Source: Rhodothermus marinus
Lineage (GTDB): Bacteria > Bacteroidota > Rhodothermia > Rhodothermales > Rhodothermaceae
Reading direction: 5' to 3'
Length of the DNA: 64,000 nucleotides
Assembly: GCF_009936275.1 (NCBI RefSeq)
Contig: NZ_AP019797.1
Location: forward strand, 487,501 to 551,500
A program made the translations under genes and the position numbers. The notes beneath the pieces were generated by a model, which was not told the origin of the DNA, did no database searches, and worked only from the letters and a program-made list of their open reading frames with translations. Position 1 is the stretch's first letter, and each line of letters begins with the position of its first letter. Below, one piece after another: positions 1 to 8,377 of the stretch.

Positions 1-330
1 GTGACGGCCGTCCGCGCGCAGGCTACCTACAGCCTGGAGACCGTCGCCTTCGGTCTGCGCTACGCGCTGGTGCAGCTCGACGAGCTGGGCGGCGATGCCG
101 TGGGCGACGATCCGATCCACGAAGTGACGCCCATGCTGACCTACCGGCTGCAGAAGAACGTCAAGATCATCCTGGACGGGAGCATTCTGCTGGATGTGCC
201 GGTGGCCGTGGAAGAGGGCGTGGGCGCCTATGTGCTGACGGATCACCCCGAGGAGATCACAGCGGAAGGTGTTACGATTGAGCGGCAGAATGTGATCAAC
301 CTGCGGGCGGCCGTGCAGATCAACTTCTGA
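1..330 (+). CDS. C-terminal part of an outer-membrane beta-barrel protein (truncated by window start)
   Basis: The reading frame is already open at base 1, so the first codon is probably internal and only the last ~109 residues are present. The sequence alternates hydrophobic and polar residues as in beta-strands (for example LTYRLQKNVKIILDGSI) and ends in VQINF. A terminal phenylalanine is the usual outer-membrane barrel insertion signal. The pattern recalls porin O/P-type proteins of Bacteroidota, but with the N-terminus missing the family cannot be fixed. A strong terminator follows within 30 bases, so this is the last gene of its transcript. Confidence 0.6.
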   Translation: MTAVRAQATYSLETVAFGLRYALVQLDELGGDAVGDDPIHEVTPMLTYRLQKNVKIILDGSILLDVPVAVEEGVGAYVLTDHPEEITAEGVTIERQNVINLRAAVQINF

Positions 331-358
331 CCGGTCTGGCCGCGGAGGGCAGCGTGCG

Positions 359-393
359 GGGCCCCGGCAATCATGCCGGGGCCCTGTTGTTTT
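359..393 (+). terminator. Rho-independent terminator of the barrel gene
   Basis: A perfect 10-bp GC stem (arms 359-368 and 375-384, loop AATCAT) is followed by TGTTGTTTT. Confidence 0.8.
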
Positions 394-401
394 CCGACCA
401 C

Positions 402-437
402 AAAAAACCCCGGCGATCACGGGGGAAATCGCCGGGG
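402..437 (-). terminator. Rho-independent terminator of porQ (minus strand)
   Basis: Arms CCCCGGCGAT (408-417) and ATCGCCGGGG (428-437) form a perfect 10-bp stem. Read on the minus strand the stem is followed by TTTTTTG, so it should end the porQ transcript that arrives from 589. Confidence 0.75.
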
Positions 438-588
438 AAGGAGCACGTCCCGGGGGGTGAGGCGCGCCTTCAACGATACGGAGGCGCCGGGTATTCGTCA
501 AGATGAAAGGCAAATTGGCGCCATCAAAACGCGCCGTTCCCGCCGATTTGTGCCGCAGCAGAAGCGCAATTATTCGGGAAGGTCTGGA

Positions 589-1554
589 TTATAGCTGCGT
601 CTGAACGGTCAGATGATGGAGCGTGCCCAGCGAGGACCAGGAGCTGAAGGCATAGTCGAAGTGCAGGCCGGCAAGGCGCAATCCGAAGCCCGCGTTGAAG
701 CCGGCCAGGTCCAGCCGGGGGCGGATTTTGAGCATTTCGTGGCGGCGGTAGCTGTAGCCGAAGCGCAGTTGAAACGAACGGCTGGCGCCCAGTTCGGCTC
801 CGAAGTTCAGGTGATAGAACAGGCGACCGAGCCAGGTCTGATTTTCCGGGCGCTGCCAGAAATGGGGCAGGTCGTAGGCGGTCAGGGTCAGTTGCAGCGG
901 CAGGTAGCGCAGGCGCTTGCGCAGGCCCAGACGCACGTCGAAGGGCAGGCGGTCGGGAGTGGTCCCCAGCGTCTGGAGCGTGACGCCCAGGTGGTGCAGG
1001 CTGGCGCCGAGCGTCAGCAGGTGCTCGGGCAGCTCGTAGCGGAAGCCGGCGTCCAGCGCCAGGGCCGTCGCCCGTCGGTCGGCCAAGGTCGTGTGGATCA
1101 GGTGCAGGCTGGCGCCGTAGTGCAGCGACGGGCCGGCGGCGCGTCCCAGGCCCACCGTCAGGGCCAGGTCGATAGGCCGAAAGGTGCCGTTGCGGTTGCC
1201 TTCCAGGTCGGCCTCGTCGATGGCGCCCCAGTCCAGAAAGCGTAGCGCCAGGCCGAGCGTTCCGAGTTCGCCCCGGTGCCAGCCGTAGGCGATCGTACCG
1301 GCACGGATGTCGCCCAGGTGGTTCAGGTAACTCACCTGCAACTGGCGGTGCTGCGCGGGGTGCAGCAGGGCCGGATTCAGCAGAAACAGCGCCACGTCGT
1401 CGTCGGCGACGGTTGTGGGCGTGTCGCCCAGCGCGGTCACGCGGGCCGAGGGCGCAAGACGCAGAAAGGCAAAACCGCCCAGCGGGGCATCCTGCGCCCG
1501 GACCGGTAAGGCCAGACACAACCAGAGCACCGGCAGGAATCGCCACCCCTTCAT
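589..1554 (-). CDS. porQ: PorQ-like type IX secretion-associated outer-membrane protein
   Basis: A 321-residue predicted outer-membrane protein. The chosen ATG (complement of 1552-1554) opens a clear signal peptide (MKGWRFLPVLWLCLALPVRAQ); the longer frame upstream adds 38 arginine-rich residues without a signal and is rejected. The mature part has the LAPSARVTALGDTP and FLLNPALL patterns typical of the PorV/PorQ group, followed by many short amphipathic strands (LHYGASLHLIHTTL, FQLRFGYSYRR). In Bacteroidota PorQ takes part in type IX secretion and attachment of cargo to the cell surface. No other T9SS gene is nearby, so the assignment rests on sequence pattern alone. A general FadL/OmpP1-like barrel is the alternative. 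Confidence 0.65.
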   Translation of the reverse strand: MKGWRFLPVLWLCLALPVRAQDAPLGGFAFLRLAPSARVTALGDTPTTVADDDVALFLLNPALLHPAQHRQLQVSYLNHLGDIRAGTIAYGWHRGELGTLGLALRFLDWGAIDEADLEGNRNGTFRPIDLALTVGLGRAAGPSLHYGASLHLIHTTLADRRATALALDAGFRYELPEHLLTLGASLHHLGVTLQTLGTTPDRLPFDVRLGLRKRLRYLPLQLTLTAYDLPHFWQRPENQTWLGRLFYHLNFGAELGASRSFQLRFGYSYRRHEMLKIRPRLDLAGFNAGFGLRLAGLHFDYAFSSWSSLGTLHHLTVQTQL

Positions 1555-1645
1555 TGGCACAGCTTGCTTGCTCGGAGTGTGGGCACGTCGCGTTGTAGCA
1601 ATCGGATCGCTTTCCTGCCGGGCTGGTGAGATCGGGGGTACTTTC

Positions 1646-1653
1646 CAAATATA
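1646..1653 (-). promoter_or_regulatory. TAnnTTTG-type -7 box upstream of porQ
   Basis: On the minus strand this reads TATATTTG, an exact match to the Bacteroidota primary-sigma -7 consensus TAnnTTTG, about 90 bases upstream of the porQ ATG. A TTTTG lies further upstream (1668-1672), but its spacing is shorter than usual. Confidence 0.4.
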
Positions 1654-1812
1654 ACACCGCCCGGGCACAAAAGCGAGGTCCGGCGGATGTATCCAGAGGT
1701 GCCATCAGAAATGCGCCAGAGATGCCATGGCCAATGCGGAGAAGCTGCTACGGCCTGTGCCGTGGGATTCCTAAGCTATTTTTAGAATTTGTTGCACCAG
1801 ATACAGGCACGC

Positions 1813-2091
1813 ATGCGTCGGTGGCAGGTTGTCGGATTGCTGCTCGGGCTGCATCTCGGATTCGTTACTGGGATGGTAGCGCTTTTGAGCCGTCTGCTGG
1901 GTACCGGTCTGCCATCGGCCGAAAGTCTGCTGGTAGCCGTCTGGACGCTTCCCCTCTCTGTATTTGTCGCCTGGTTCATTGGGGGTGATCTGCTGCAGCT
2001 CATCCGGCGGCGACCGCTCCTGCGTCCCGCCCTGGCTCAACTGCTGCTTCTGGCCTTGCTGTTGCTGGTGTGGGCGGTCGTGCCCACCTGA
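1813..2091 (+). CDS. Small hydrophobic membrane protein, unknown function
   Basis: About 92 residues from ATG 1813 (MRRWQVVGLLLG...). A TTG eight codons upstream at 1789 is an alternative start. Three hydrophobic stretches are visible: a segment near the N-terminus, a central one (LLVAVWTLPLSVFVAWFIGG) and a C-terminal one (LAQLLLLALLLLVWAVV). An Arg-rich cytoplasmic loop (LIRRRPLLRP) precedes the last helix. No family is recognised. It stands alone between porQ (divergent) and the xylose unit. No clear ribosome binding site is seen, which lowers confidence that it is expressed. Confidence 0.45.
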   Translation: MRRWQVVGLLLGLHLGFVTGMVALLSRLLGTGLPSAESLLVAVWTLPLSVFVAWFIGGDLLQLIRRRPLLRPALAQLLLLALLLLVWAVVPT

Positions 2092-2100
2092 GCGGTATGT

Positions 2101-2133
2101 GAAAAGTGAATCGCTTCTTTTATTTCACTTTTC
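2101..2133. repeat. Perfect 10-bp inverted repeat upstream of xylulokinase
   Basis: GAAAAGTGAA (2101-2110) and TTCACTTTTC (2124-2133) are perfect inverted arms around a 13-base spacer. There is no U-tract after the second arm, so it does not look like a terminator. The LacI-type site at 2108-2117 overlaps the first arm and spacer, which favours a regulatory role. Confidence 0.5.
2108..2117. promoter_or_regulatory. Candidate LacI-family operator upstream of xylB
   Basis: GAATCGCTTC fits the LacI/GalR core GAANCGNTTC with the central CG. The same ten bases occur at 36212-36221 in front of the arabinose isomerase-like gene, and related sites precede the aldose epimerase and both lacI genes. Confidence 0.45.
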
Positions 2134-2146
2134 GTGCGCCTTGCTA

Positions 2147-2175
2147 TTGAATTCCAGGGCCGGATCTTGTATTCT
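2147..2175 (+). promoter_or_regulatory. Candidate xylB promoter
   Basis: TTGAAT (2147-2152) and TATTCT (2170-2175) are separated by 17 bases, placing transcription start ~30 bases upstream of the xylB ATG. It lies downstream of the candidate operator and upstream of the in-gene site at 2325-2336. Confidence 0.35.
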
Positions 2176-2211
2176 TACAGGCGAAAAACGCGGGACACGA
2201 TCCGGTTCATC

Positions 2212-3708
2212 ATGTTATTGCTGGGTTTCGACGTCGGCAGCTCGTTCATCAAAGGGGCCCTGGTTGAAGCGGAGTCCGGGCGCGTGCTGGCGGCTGTAAC
2301 GGTTCCCGAACAGGAATTAAAGATTGAATCGATTCATCCTGGCTGGGCTGAGCAGGATCCGGAGCAGTGGTGGCAGTGCGTGCAGCAGGCCGTGGCTGCC
2401 TTGCGCCAGCGCCACCTGTTCGATCCCGAAGCGGTTGGCGGCATCGGCATCTCCTACCAGATGCACGGGCTGGTGCTGATCGACCGGGAGGGGCGCGTGC
2501 TGCGCCCGGCCATCATCTGGTGCGACAGCCGGGCCGTGCCTGTCGGCGAACGCGCTTTCCAGGAGCTGGGGCAGGAACGCTGCCTGCGCCACCTGCTCAA
2601 CAGTCCCGGCAACTTTACGGCCGCCAAGCTGCGCTGGGTGCTTGAAAACGAGCCGGACATCTACCGTCGGGCCTACAAGTGGCTGCTTCCGGGCGACTAT
2701 GTGGCCTTTCGCATGACCGGCGAGCCGACTACCACCGTTTCGGGCCTTTCGGAAGGGATCTTCTGGGACTTCCTGGAAGAAAAGCCCGCCGATTGGCTGC
2801 TGGACCATCTGGGGATCGACCATGCACTCATGCCCCGCCTAGTGCCCACCTTCGGCCGACAGGGCGAACTGACGCGGGAAGCGGCTGCGGTGCTGGGGCT
2901 CCGGCCCGGCACGCCGGTCACCTACCGGGCCGGTGATCAGCCGAACAACGCCTTCTCGCTGGGCGTGCTGCATCCGGGCGAGGCGGCCACAACGGCCGGC
3001 ACGTCGGGCGTCATCTACGCCGTGGACGATACGCCGCGCTATGATCCCCAGACGCGCGTCAACACGTTCGTGCACGTCAACCACACGCCCGAGCGGCGCC
3101 GCTACGGCATTCTGTTGTGCCTGAACGGCACGGGCATCCTCTACCGCTGGCTCCGACAGGACCTGCTGGGCGGTACGCTGAGCTACGAAGCGATGAACGA
3201 GCAGGCTGCTTCGGTGCCGGTCGGCGCTGACGGCGTGCGCGTGCTCCCCTTCGGCAACGGAGCCGAGCGCATGCTCCGCAACCGAAACCTCGGCGCTTCG
3301 GTGCACGGCCTCGACTTCAACCGCCACGGCCGGGCGCATCTGCTCCGGGCGGCCAAAGAGGGAATCGTGTTCGCACTGGCCTACGGCCTCGAAGTGATCC
3401 GTGGCATGGGGCTGGCCGTCGAAAAGGTCCGGGCCGGACGCGCCAACCTGTTTCTGAGTCCGCTTTTTGGCCGGATCTATGCGACCGTCAACCGGACGGT
3501 CGTGGAACTGTACGACACGGACGGAGCGGCCGGTGCCGCTCGGGGTGCGGGCGTCGGGGCCGGCGTGTACGCCTCGCCCGAGGCGGCTTTCCAGGGCGTG
3601 CCGCCGGTGGCCACGATCGAGCCCGATCCGTCCTGGCAGGAACCCTATGTGGAAGCCTACCACCACTGGTCTGAAATCCTCTCCCGTCAACTTCAAACGG
3701 CTGACTGA
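2212..3708 (+). CDS. xylB: Xylulokinase (FGGY family)
   Basis: A 498-residue cytoplasmic sugar kinase that phosphorylates D-xylulose to xylulose 5-phosphate. ATG 2212 (MLLLGFDVGSSFIKG) is chosen because it begins at the conserved phosphate-binding DVGSS; the longer frame from 2134 would cover the promoter. Other family marks are YQMHGLVLID, the WCDSRA segment, the catalytic-Asp region AGDQPNNAFSLG and the second phosphate loop TAGTSGVI. Length is normal for XylB. The next gene starts 3 bases after the stop, so the two are one operon converting xylose to xylulose 5-phosphate. LacI-type sites lie upstream (2108) and inside the gene (2325), suggesting repression in the absence of pentose. Confidence 0.9.
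   Translation: MLLLGFDVGSSFIKGALVEAESGRVLAAVTVPEQELKIESIHPGWAEQDPEQWWQCVQQAVAALRQRHLFDPEAVGGIGISYQMHGLVLIDREGRVLRPAIIWCDSRAVPVGERAFQELGQERCLRHLLNSPGNFTAAKLRWVLENEPDIYRRAYKWLLPGDYVAFRMTGEPTTTVSGLSEGIFWDFLEEKPADWLLDHLGIDHALMPRLVPTFGRQGELTREAAAVLGLRPGTPVTYRAGDQPNNAFSLGVLHPGEAATTAGTSGVIYAVDDTPRYDPQTRVNTFVHVNHTPERRRYGILLCLNGTGILYRWLRQDLLGGTLSYEAMNEQAASVPVGADGVRVLPFGNGAERMLRNRNLGASVHGLDFNRHGRAHLLRAAKEGIVFALAYGLEVIRGMGLAVEKVRAGRANLFLSPLFGRIYATVNRTVVELYDTDGAAGAARGAGVGAGVYASPEAAFQGVPPVATIEPDPSWQEPYVEAYHHWSEILSRQLQTAD
2325..2336. promoter_or_regulatory. Palindromic LacI-type site inside xylB
   Basis: TGAATCGATTCA is a perfect 12-bp palindrome with a central CG, about 115 bases into the xylB coding region. 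It fits GAANCGNTTC and lies ~218 bp from the upstream site, as auxiliary looping operators of LacI proteins do. It encodes the residues IESIH, so it could be chance. Confidence 0.35.
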
Positions 3709-3711
3709 ACA

Positions 3712-4863
3712 ATGGTAAACGCACAGACCTTCCACAGCATCTGTCGCTGGACGTTCAATGCGGGCAAGGGCGGCTTCGTCCCGGCCAACGTTCGTCCGGC
3801 CTGGGCGGCCGATCGCTTCGACACGGTCGCGTTCATCTATCTGGTCAAAGAGAAGATCGCACCGCGCCTGCCCGATACGATCACGCTGGGCGTTGAGCTG
3901 CACTACGACAACGAGATCAACGAGCAGAACGCCGAGGCGGTCGCGAAGGCGCTGGCCGAGACCGGGCTGCATCTGGCGATGATCACGCCGGGCGCCCATA
4001 TTCATTTCGGCTATGGCGGCATCTGCTCGCTCGACCCGAAGGAGCGGGCGGCCGCCGAAGAACTGGGCCGGCGCACGGTGGAGCTGGCCTACGGTCCGCT
4101 GCGCAAGGTCTGGCATCCGGACCCCGACAGAGCGCCCACGCTGGTCATCTGGAACGGCTCGTTCGGCTACGACCTGGCCACGGTGGGGGTGCGCCAGATG
4201 TACCGTAACCTGAAGGAAAGTCTGGCGCGCCTCTGCCAGCTCGAACAGGAAAAAGGCGGGCTCATGTACATCGGCATCGAGCCCAAGCCGAACGAAGGAC
4301 ATCCGGCCATGCTGTTGCCGACCGTGGCCAGTGCGCTGCTCATCTGGCGCCAGCTCGCCGACGAGTACGGCATCGATCGGTCGAAGAAGGGGGTCAACAT
4401 GGAAATCGGCCACTCGGAGATGATCGGTCTCGATGCCGTCTACGATGTGGTGGAGCAGCTCGAAGAACGGGCCATGGTCCACTTCCACCTGAACAGCCAG
4501 GGCTACAACGACGGCATCATTCTGGGCGGTCCGGGGCGCTACGACATCGACCACGGCACGCGCGTCAACGGCATGAACATCGCGCTGGCCGGTCTGCTGG
4601 AGCAGGACGGGTACAACCGCTGGCTCGGGCACGACATGCAGCCCCGGCCCTACGACAACGAAGAACAGGCCATCGACCGCGTGGTGCGCAGCATTCTGAG
4701 CTGGGAGGCCTGCCGCCGCGCCGCACAGCAGCTCGACGTGTCGGAGCTGCTGGCGCTGCTGGCCCGGCGCGAGACGGCGCGTGCCGAAGACCTGATGCGG
4801 GCGGCGCTGGTCGAAGCACAGCGTCAGTTCGACGCGCTCTACGAGCCGACCGTCAGCGCCTGA
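3712..4863 (+). CDS. xylA: Xylose isomerase-family sugar isomerase (TIM barrel)
   Basis: A 383-residue predicted metal-dependent aldose-ketose isomerase, likely interconverting D-xylose and D-xylulose ahead of the adjacent kinase. The metal and catalytic pattern of the xylose isomerase barrel is visible: IGIEPKPNEGH (E190, K192), NMEIGHSEM (E231, H234) and HFHLNSQGYND (from H257). The N-terminal third differs from standard XylA: the usual His/Asp pair region is replaced by PGAHIHFGYGG, so this is a divergent subfamily. It is translated 3 bases after xylB. A different pentose or deoxyhexose as substrate cannot be excluded. A TTCG-loop terminator closes the operon. Confidence 0.75.
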   Translation: MVNAQTFHSICRWTFNAGKGGFVPANVRPAWAADRFDTVAFIYLVKEKIAPRLPDTITLGVELHYDNEINEQNAEAVAKALAETGLHLAMITPGAHIHFGYGGICSLDPKERAAAEELGRRTVELAYGPLRKVWHPDPDRAPTLVIWNGSFGYDLATVGVRQMYRNLKESLARLCQLEQEKGGLMYIGIEPKPNEGHPAMLLPTVASALLIWRQLADEYGIDRSKKGVNMEIGHSEMIGLDAVYDVVEQLEERAMVHFHLNSQGYNDGIILGGPGRYDIDHGTRVNGMNIALAGLLEQDGYNRWLGHDMQPRPYDNEEQAIDRVVRSILSWEACRRAAQQLDVSELLALLARRETARAEDLMRAALVEAQRQFDALYEPTVSA

Positions 4864-4894
4864 GCACGCGCCTGTTTGCAGAGCGAAGTCCCGT

Positions 4895-6622
4895 TCAGGC
4901 CCCTTCTTCGGAAGGGGCCTTTTTTTCGAGGGATTCCAGGAGACGGGCGGCCTCGCGGTGGTCGTGGAGCGTCTGGACGGGGTCGGGAGGCGTCGGGGCG
5001 TAGCAGGCGGCTTCGCAGGCGGCCAGCAATCGGGCCATGCGGGCCACTTCCGCTTCGGGCAGGCCGCGTTGGCGCAGGCGGTCGCACAGGCGGGTGCGCG
5101 TCAGGCCGCGCACGTCTTCGTCCAGGTAGCGTCCGGCCGCCCGTCGCAGCATTTCTTCCAGCCGTCGGTAGAAGAGCCGGGGCTCCAGTGTGGACGGTGG
5201 AAGGGCGTCGGGTTGCACGGGCGACGGTCGCGGGCGGCGGGCCGCGCGCCGTCGCTGCGCCAGCAACAGCAGCAGTAGGATCACCAGAAGCCCTCCGCCG
5301 GCATAGGGCAGCCACCGGATCCATGAAAATGACCGAGAATGAACGGCCGCCGGGGAAGCGGTCGCCACCGGAGCAGTGGGCGTGGCCGAGGCCGGATGCA
5401 CGACAAGCTCCGGCAGCGGAGCCGTCAGCGTGCGATAGACGCCGCCCTCCGGATCGAAGTAGGCGAGGCGCACGGGTGGCAGCGTGAAACGCCCGGCCCG
5501 GCCGGGCACGAGCACGTAGGACAGCGTGCGGGTGCCGGTCAGCCGCGCGCCGCGGCGGTCGAGCGTCAGCGCATCGTCGGCGGGATAGACGGCGAAGCTG
5601 GTGTCCACGTCCGGCCGGGGCGGCGTCAGCGTGGGCAGGTTTCCTGATCCGGACAGACGGATCGTGACGGTTACCGGCTCGCCGACACTTACTTCGGTAG
5701 GTGAGGCTTCGGCTTCCAGCCGGAATCGTCCCACGGCATCGACGAAACCCGACGGCGCTCCGTCCGGGAGCGGACGCACCGTCACGGTGAGCGCCGGAGC
5801 CGTCACGCGCTGCGGTTCGCTCGGACCCGGACGCAGCAGCGAGGCGAAGGGATCGAGCGGATCCGGCTGCAGCGAGACTTCGCTTTCGATGGTGAGCGGA
5901 TCGATCTGAAGCATTCCGCTCCGCGTGGGAAACAGCGCGATGCGCTGCAGCACGAAGGTGTAATAGGCCGCGCCGTTGCGAAGTACCCGCTCGGGCAGCG
6001 GCCGATCTTCCACCTCAAGTTCCTCGCGCCAGAACCCTTCCGTTTCCCAGGAGCCCACCAGGCGGCTACGCCAGACCTGCAGCCCTTCCCGGAAGAACAG
6101 TCGGTATTCGAGCACGGTCTGTTGCCCTTCGTAGGGGATGGTGGGCTGCAGGGTGGCCTCGATAAACAGGTCGGGTGCAGCGGATGCGTTCGGCGCCACT
6201 TCGGCGGGCGGTGCCGTGGGTGCATCGTAGACGGTCAGTTCGATCGGATCGGTGGCCAGCGTCTGATCGCCCACCTGAAGCCGGAAGGCGCCGATGCGGG
6301 CTTTGCCGGGACGCACCGGCCGAAACCGCCAGCTGTAGCGGATACGTTGCTGGATGCGCCCGCCGATCAGCGAGTACTGGCGGTGTACGGTGGGCGTCGG
6401 ATAGACGAGCGCCAGCCCTTCGGTCGGGGGCGGCTCCGGCATGCGCAATCCGTCGGGCAGGGCGCCGATGATGTCGACGGTGTAGACGACCGTCTCGCCC
6501 ATGCCCACCTGGGTGCGACTGACGCGGGCCTGAACTTCTACCGTCCAGCGCTGCGCGGCCGCCGGGATGGCCCCCACGCTCAAGAACAGCATCGAAAGCA
6601 GCCAGCGCCGCATGTCGCTCAC
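4895..6622 (-). CDS. batD: BatD-like oxygen tolerance protein
   Basis: About 575 residues. A signal peptide (MRRWLLSMLFLSVGAIPAAAQ) opens the protein, followed by repeated Ig-like beta domains (QVGMGETVVYTVDI, SPTEVSVGEPVTVTIRLSGSGN), one transmembrane helix near residue ~445 (WLPYAGGGLLVILLLLLLA), an Arg-rich stretch and a cytoplasmic helical tail. This is the BatD layout. The start may be GTG 6622, overlapping the previous stop by 4 bases, or ATG 6613. In other Bacteroidota and spirochaetes Bat proteins support aerotolerance or envelope stress resistance by an unclear mechanism. It is the last gene of batA-batB-batC-batD. Its last codons contain the convergent xylA terminator. Confidence 0.8.
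   Translation of the reverse strand: MSDMRRWLLSMLFLSVGAIPAAAQRWTVEVQARVSRTQVGMGETVVYTVDIIGALPDGLRMPEPPPTEGLALVYPTPTVHRQYSLIGGRIQQRIRYSWRFRPVRPGKARIGAFRLQVGDQTLATDPIELTVYDAPTAPPAEVAPNASAAPDLFIEATLQPTIPYEGQQTVLEYRLFFREGLQVWRSRLVGSWETEGFWREELEVEDRPLPERVLRNGAAYYTFVLQRIALFPTRSGMLQIDPLTIESEVSLQPDPLDPFASLLRPGPSEPQRVTAPALTVTVRPLPDGAPSGFVDAVGRFRLEAEASPTEVSVGEPVTVTIRLSGSGNLPTLTPPRPDVDTSFAVYPADDALTLDRRGARLTGTRTLSYVLVPGRAGRFTLPPVRLAYFDPEGGVYRTLTAPLPELVVHPASATPTAPVATASPAAVHSRSFSWIRWLPYAGGGLLVILLLLLLAQRRRAARRPRPSPVQPDALPPSTLEPRLFYRRLEEMLRRAAGRYLDEDVRGLTRTRLCDRLRQRGLPEAEVARMARLLAACEAACYAPTPPDPVQTLHDHREAARLLESLEKKAPSEEGA
4897..4926 (+). terminator. Terminator of the xylBA operon
   Basis: A 10-bp stem (4897-4906 with 4911-4920) closed by a TTCG tetraloop is followed by six T. 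It lies wholly inside the 3' end of the convergent batD coding sequence. Confidence 0.85.
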
Positions 6623-7353
6623 CAGTCTTTTTTGACCGTACGGGGATGGGTGGGCAGCCGCAGGGCACGCCGGAGGGCCTCCTGTTCCTGGCGTTGCAGG
6701 GCGTCGAGCAGGCGGGCGGCCGCCTCGGGCGAGAGCTGCGCCGATGAGGTGGGTGTCTGGGATTGTCTTTCAGAGGCGGCGGAATCGGACGGGTCGTTCT
6801 GCGCAGGCGCACGCTCCGCATTGTGCCGGCGGTTGCCGTCCGCCACACCCTGTCCGGGTGCGTTCTGCGTGTTGGCGTCGTTCGGATCGTTCTGTCCGGC
6901 CCCGCCTGCCGACGGAGGGGGCGGGCTGGAAGGCGGCAGGTGTCGCAGGATGTATTCGTAGTTGAAGCGGGCATCTTCGAAGTCGGGGTCGGCCAGCAGC
7001 GCCGTGCGGTAGTAGTGGAGGGCCGCCTGCAGGTCGCCCTCGGCGAAGGCCGCGTTGCCGGCGTTGTAGGCGGCGCGTGCCCGTGCGGCATCGTCGGGGG
7101 CCATGCGGAGCGCCGCGTCGAGAGCGGCACGTGCGCTTCCCGCCTGGCCCAGACGCAGCAGGGCCGCCCCCAGGTTGTGCTGCAGCCCGAAGCGCGTGGC
7201 TGGATCCTGCGTCAGCAGCAATCCCTGGCGGTAATGCTCGGCCGCCTCGGCGTAGCGTCCGGCCCGGTAGGCCGCGTTGCCCCGGCGGCCCTGGCGGGCG
7301 CCGTCGTCGGCAAGCAGCAACAGCAGCAGCGCAAGTCCGATCAGTAGGCGCAT
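6619..7353 (-). CDS. batC: BatC-like tetratricopeptide protein
   Basis: A 244-residue protein with an N-terminal hydrophobic segment (MRLLIGLALLLLLLADDG), about three TPR units (GNAAYRAGRYAEAAEHYRQG, LGAALLRLGQAGSARAALDA, GNAAFAEGDLQAALHYYRTA), a low-complexity Pro/Asn/Gln-rich linker and a C-terminal helix (EAAARLLDALQRQEQEALRR). This is the BatC pattern: a membrane-anchored TPR scaffold for partner binding. It starts 4 bases after batB and its stop overlaps the GTG of batD. Confidence 0.75.
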   Translation of the reverse strand: MRLLIGLALLLLLLADDGARQGRRGNAAYRAGRYAEAAEHYRQGLLLTQDPATRFGLQHNLGAALLRLGQAGSARAALDAALRMAPDDAARARAAYNAGNAAFAEGDLQAALHYYRTALLADPDFEDARFNYEYILRHLPPSSPPPPSAGGAGQNDPNDANTQNAPGQGVADGNRRHNAERAPAQNDPSDSAASERQSQTPTSSAQLSPEAAARLLDALQRQEQEALRRALRLPTHPRTVKKDW

Positions 7354-7357
7354 CGTC

Positions 7358-8377
7358 TCAGGCGGTCTGGAGCGTTCGGCGGCGTTCGGGCAGCAGCGCT
7401 TCGAGCACCAGCAACAGCAGGGCCAGCGCCAGCGGCCACTGATAACGCTCGGCGAAGGTTTCGAACGTCTCGGTCGCGATCGGGGTCCGGGCGAAGCCGT
7501 CCAGCCGCTTCAGCAGGGCTGGCACGACCTCGCCGGTGCGTCCCAGATGGAAGTAGCCGTCCGGTCCGGCCAGCGCCTGTAGCGTGGCCGGCTCCAGCCG
7601 CGTGTGTACGACACGGCCTTCCGCGTCGCGCCGGACGCCCACGCGGCGGCCGTCGCGGTACACGGGAATCGGGGCGCCCGCGGTTTCGCCCACGCCGACA
7701 GCCAGCCGCTCGATGCCGGCCTCCTGAAGTTGGCGGAGCGCCTGCTCGAAGCCCTCCGCGTGGTTTTCGCCATCGGAGACGACCAGTAGCACCCGGCTAC
7801 GTGGTACTTCGTCCGGTTGCGGTGCCTCGAAGGCCTGCAGGGCCACCTGGATCATGCGGACGTAGTCGGTGCCCGGCGTGGGGATCAGCGACGGATCGGC
7901 CACGTCCAGAAACAGCCGTACGGCGCCGTAGTCCGTGGTGAACGGACATTGCAGAAAGGCGTCGCCGGCGAACAGAATCAGGCCCACGCGATCGCCTTCC
8001 AGATGCTCGAGCAGGCGATAGAGTTCGTATCGGGCGCGGGCCAGTCGACTGGGCGCCACGTCTTCGGCCAGCATGGAGTTCGACACGTCCAGTGCGATGA
8101 GCAGGTCGAGGCCTCGCCGTTCGGCCTGGCGGGGTTGCAGGCCGAGGCGGGGACCGGCCAGCGCCAGCGCGAGCAGTGCCACGGCGGTCAGGAGCAACGC
8201 GGCCCGCAGCCGGGCACGTCCGGGAGCCGGCGCGGCCAGTTGGGCGATCAGCACCGGATCGCCCAGCCGCTCGAGATCGCGCCGGCGCCGACGCGCCGCC
8301 CACATCAGCAGCAGCGCGGTGCCCGGCACGGCGGCCAGCGCCCAGAGCCATTCGGGATGGAGCCAGTGCAGGTTCAT
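7358..8377 (-). CDS. batB: BatB-like von Willebrand factor A domain membrane protein
   Basis: A 339-residue protein with two N-terminal transmembrane helices (WLWALAAVPGTALLLMWA; LRAALLLTAVALLALALAGP), a VWA domain with an intact metal-ion site (IALDVSNSML, then SDGENH), and a C-terminal helix (WPLALALLLLVLEALLP). The family acts in the inner membrane with the VWA domain exposed, probably in a multiprotein Bat complex. Its ATG overlaps the batA stop by 4 bases. It is a paralogue of batA. Confidence 0.82.
   Translation of the reverse strand: MNLHWLHPEWLWALAAVPGTALLLMWAARRRRRDLERLGDPVLIAQLAAPAPGRARLRAALLLTAVALLALALAGPRLGLQPRQAERRGLDLLIALDVSNSMLAEDVAPSRLARARYELYRLLEHLEGDRVGLILFAGDAFLQCPFTTDYGAVRLFLDVADPSLIPTPGTDYVRMIQVALQAFEAPQPDEVPRSRVLLVVSDGENHAEGFEQALRQLQEAGIERLAVGVGETAGAPIPVYRDGRRVGVRRDAEGRVVHTRLEPATLQALAGPDGYFHLGRTGEVVPALLKRLDGFARTPIATETFETFAERYQWPLALALLLLVLEALLPERRRTLQTA

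Noticed and set aside
2839-4632. 597-residue open frame on the minus strand
   Set aside because: Lies antisense to xylB and xylA, with His/Arg/Val-rich shadow composition typical of GC-rich DNA; no signal of its own.
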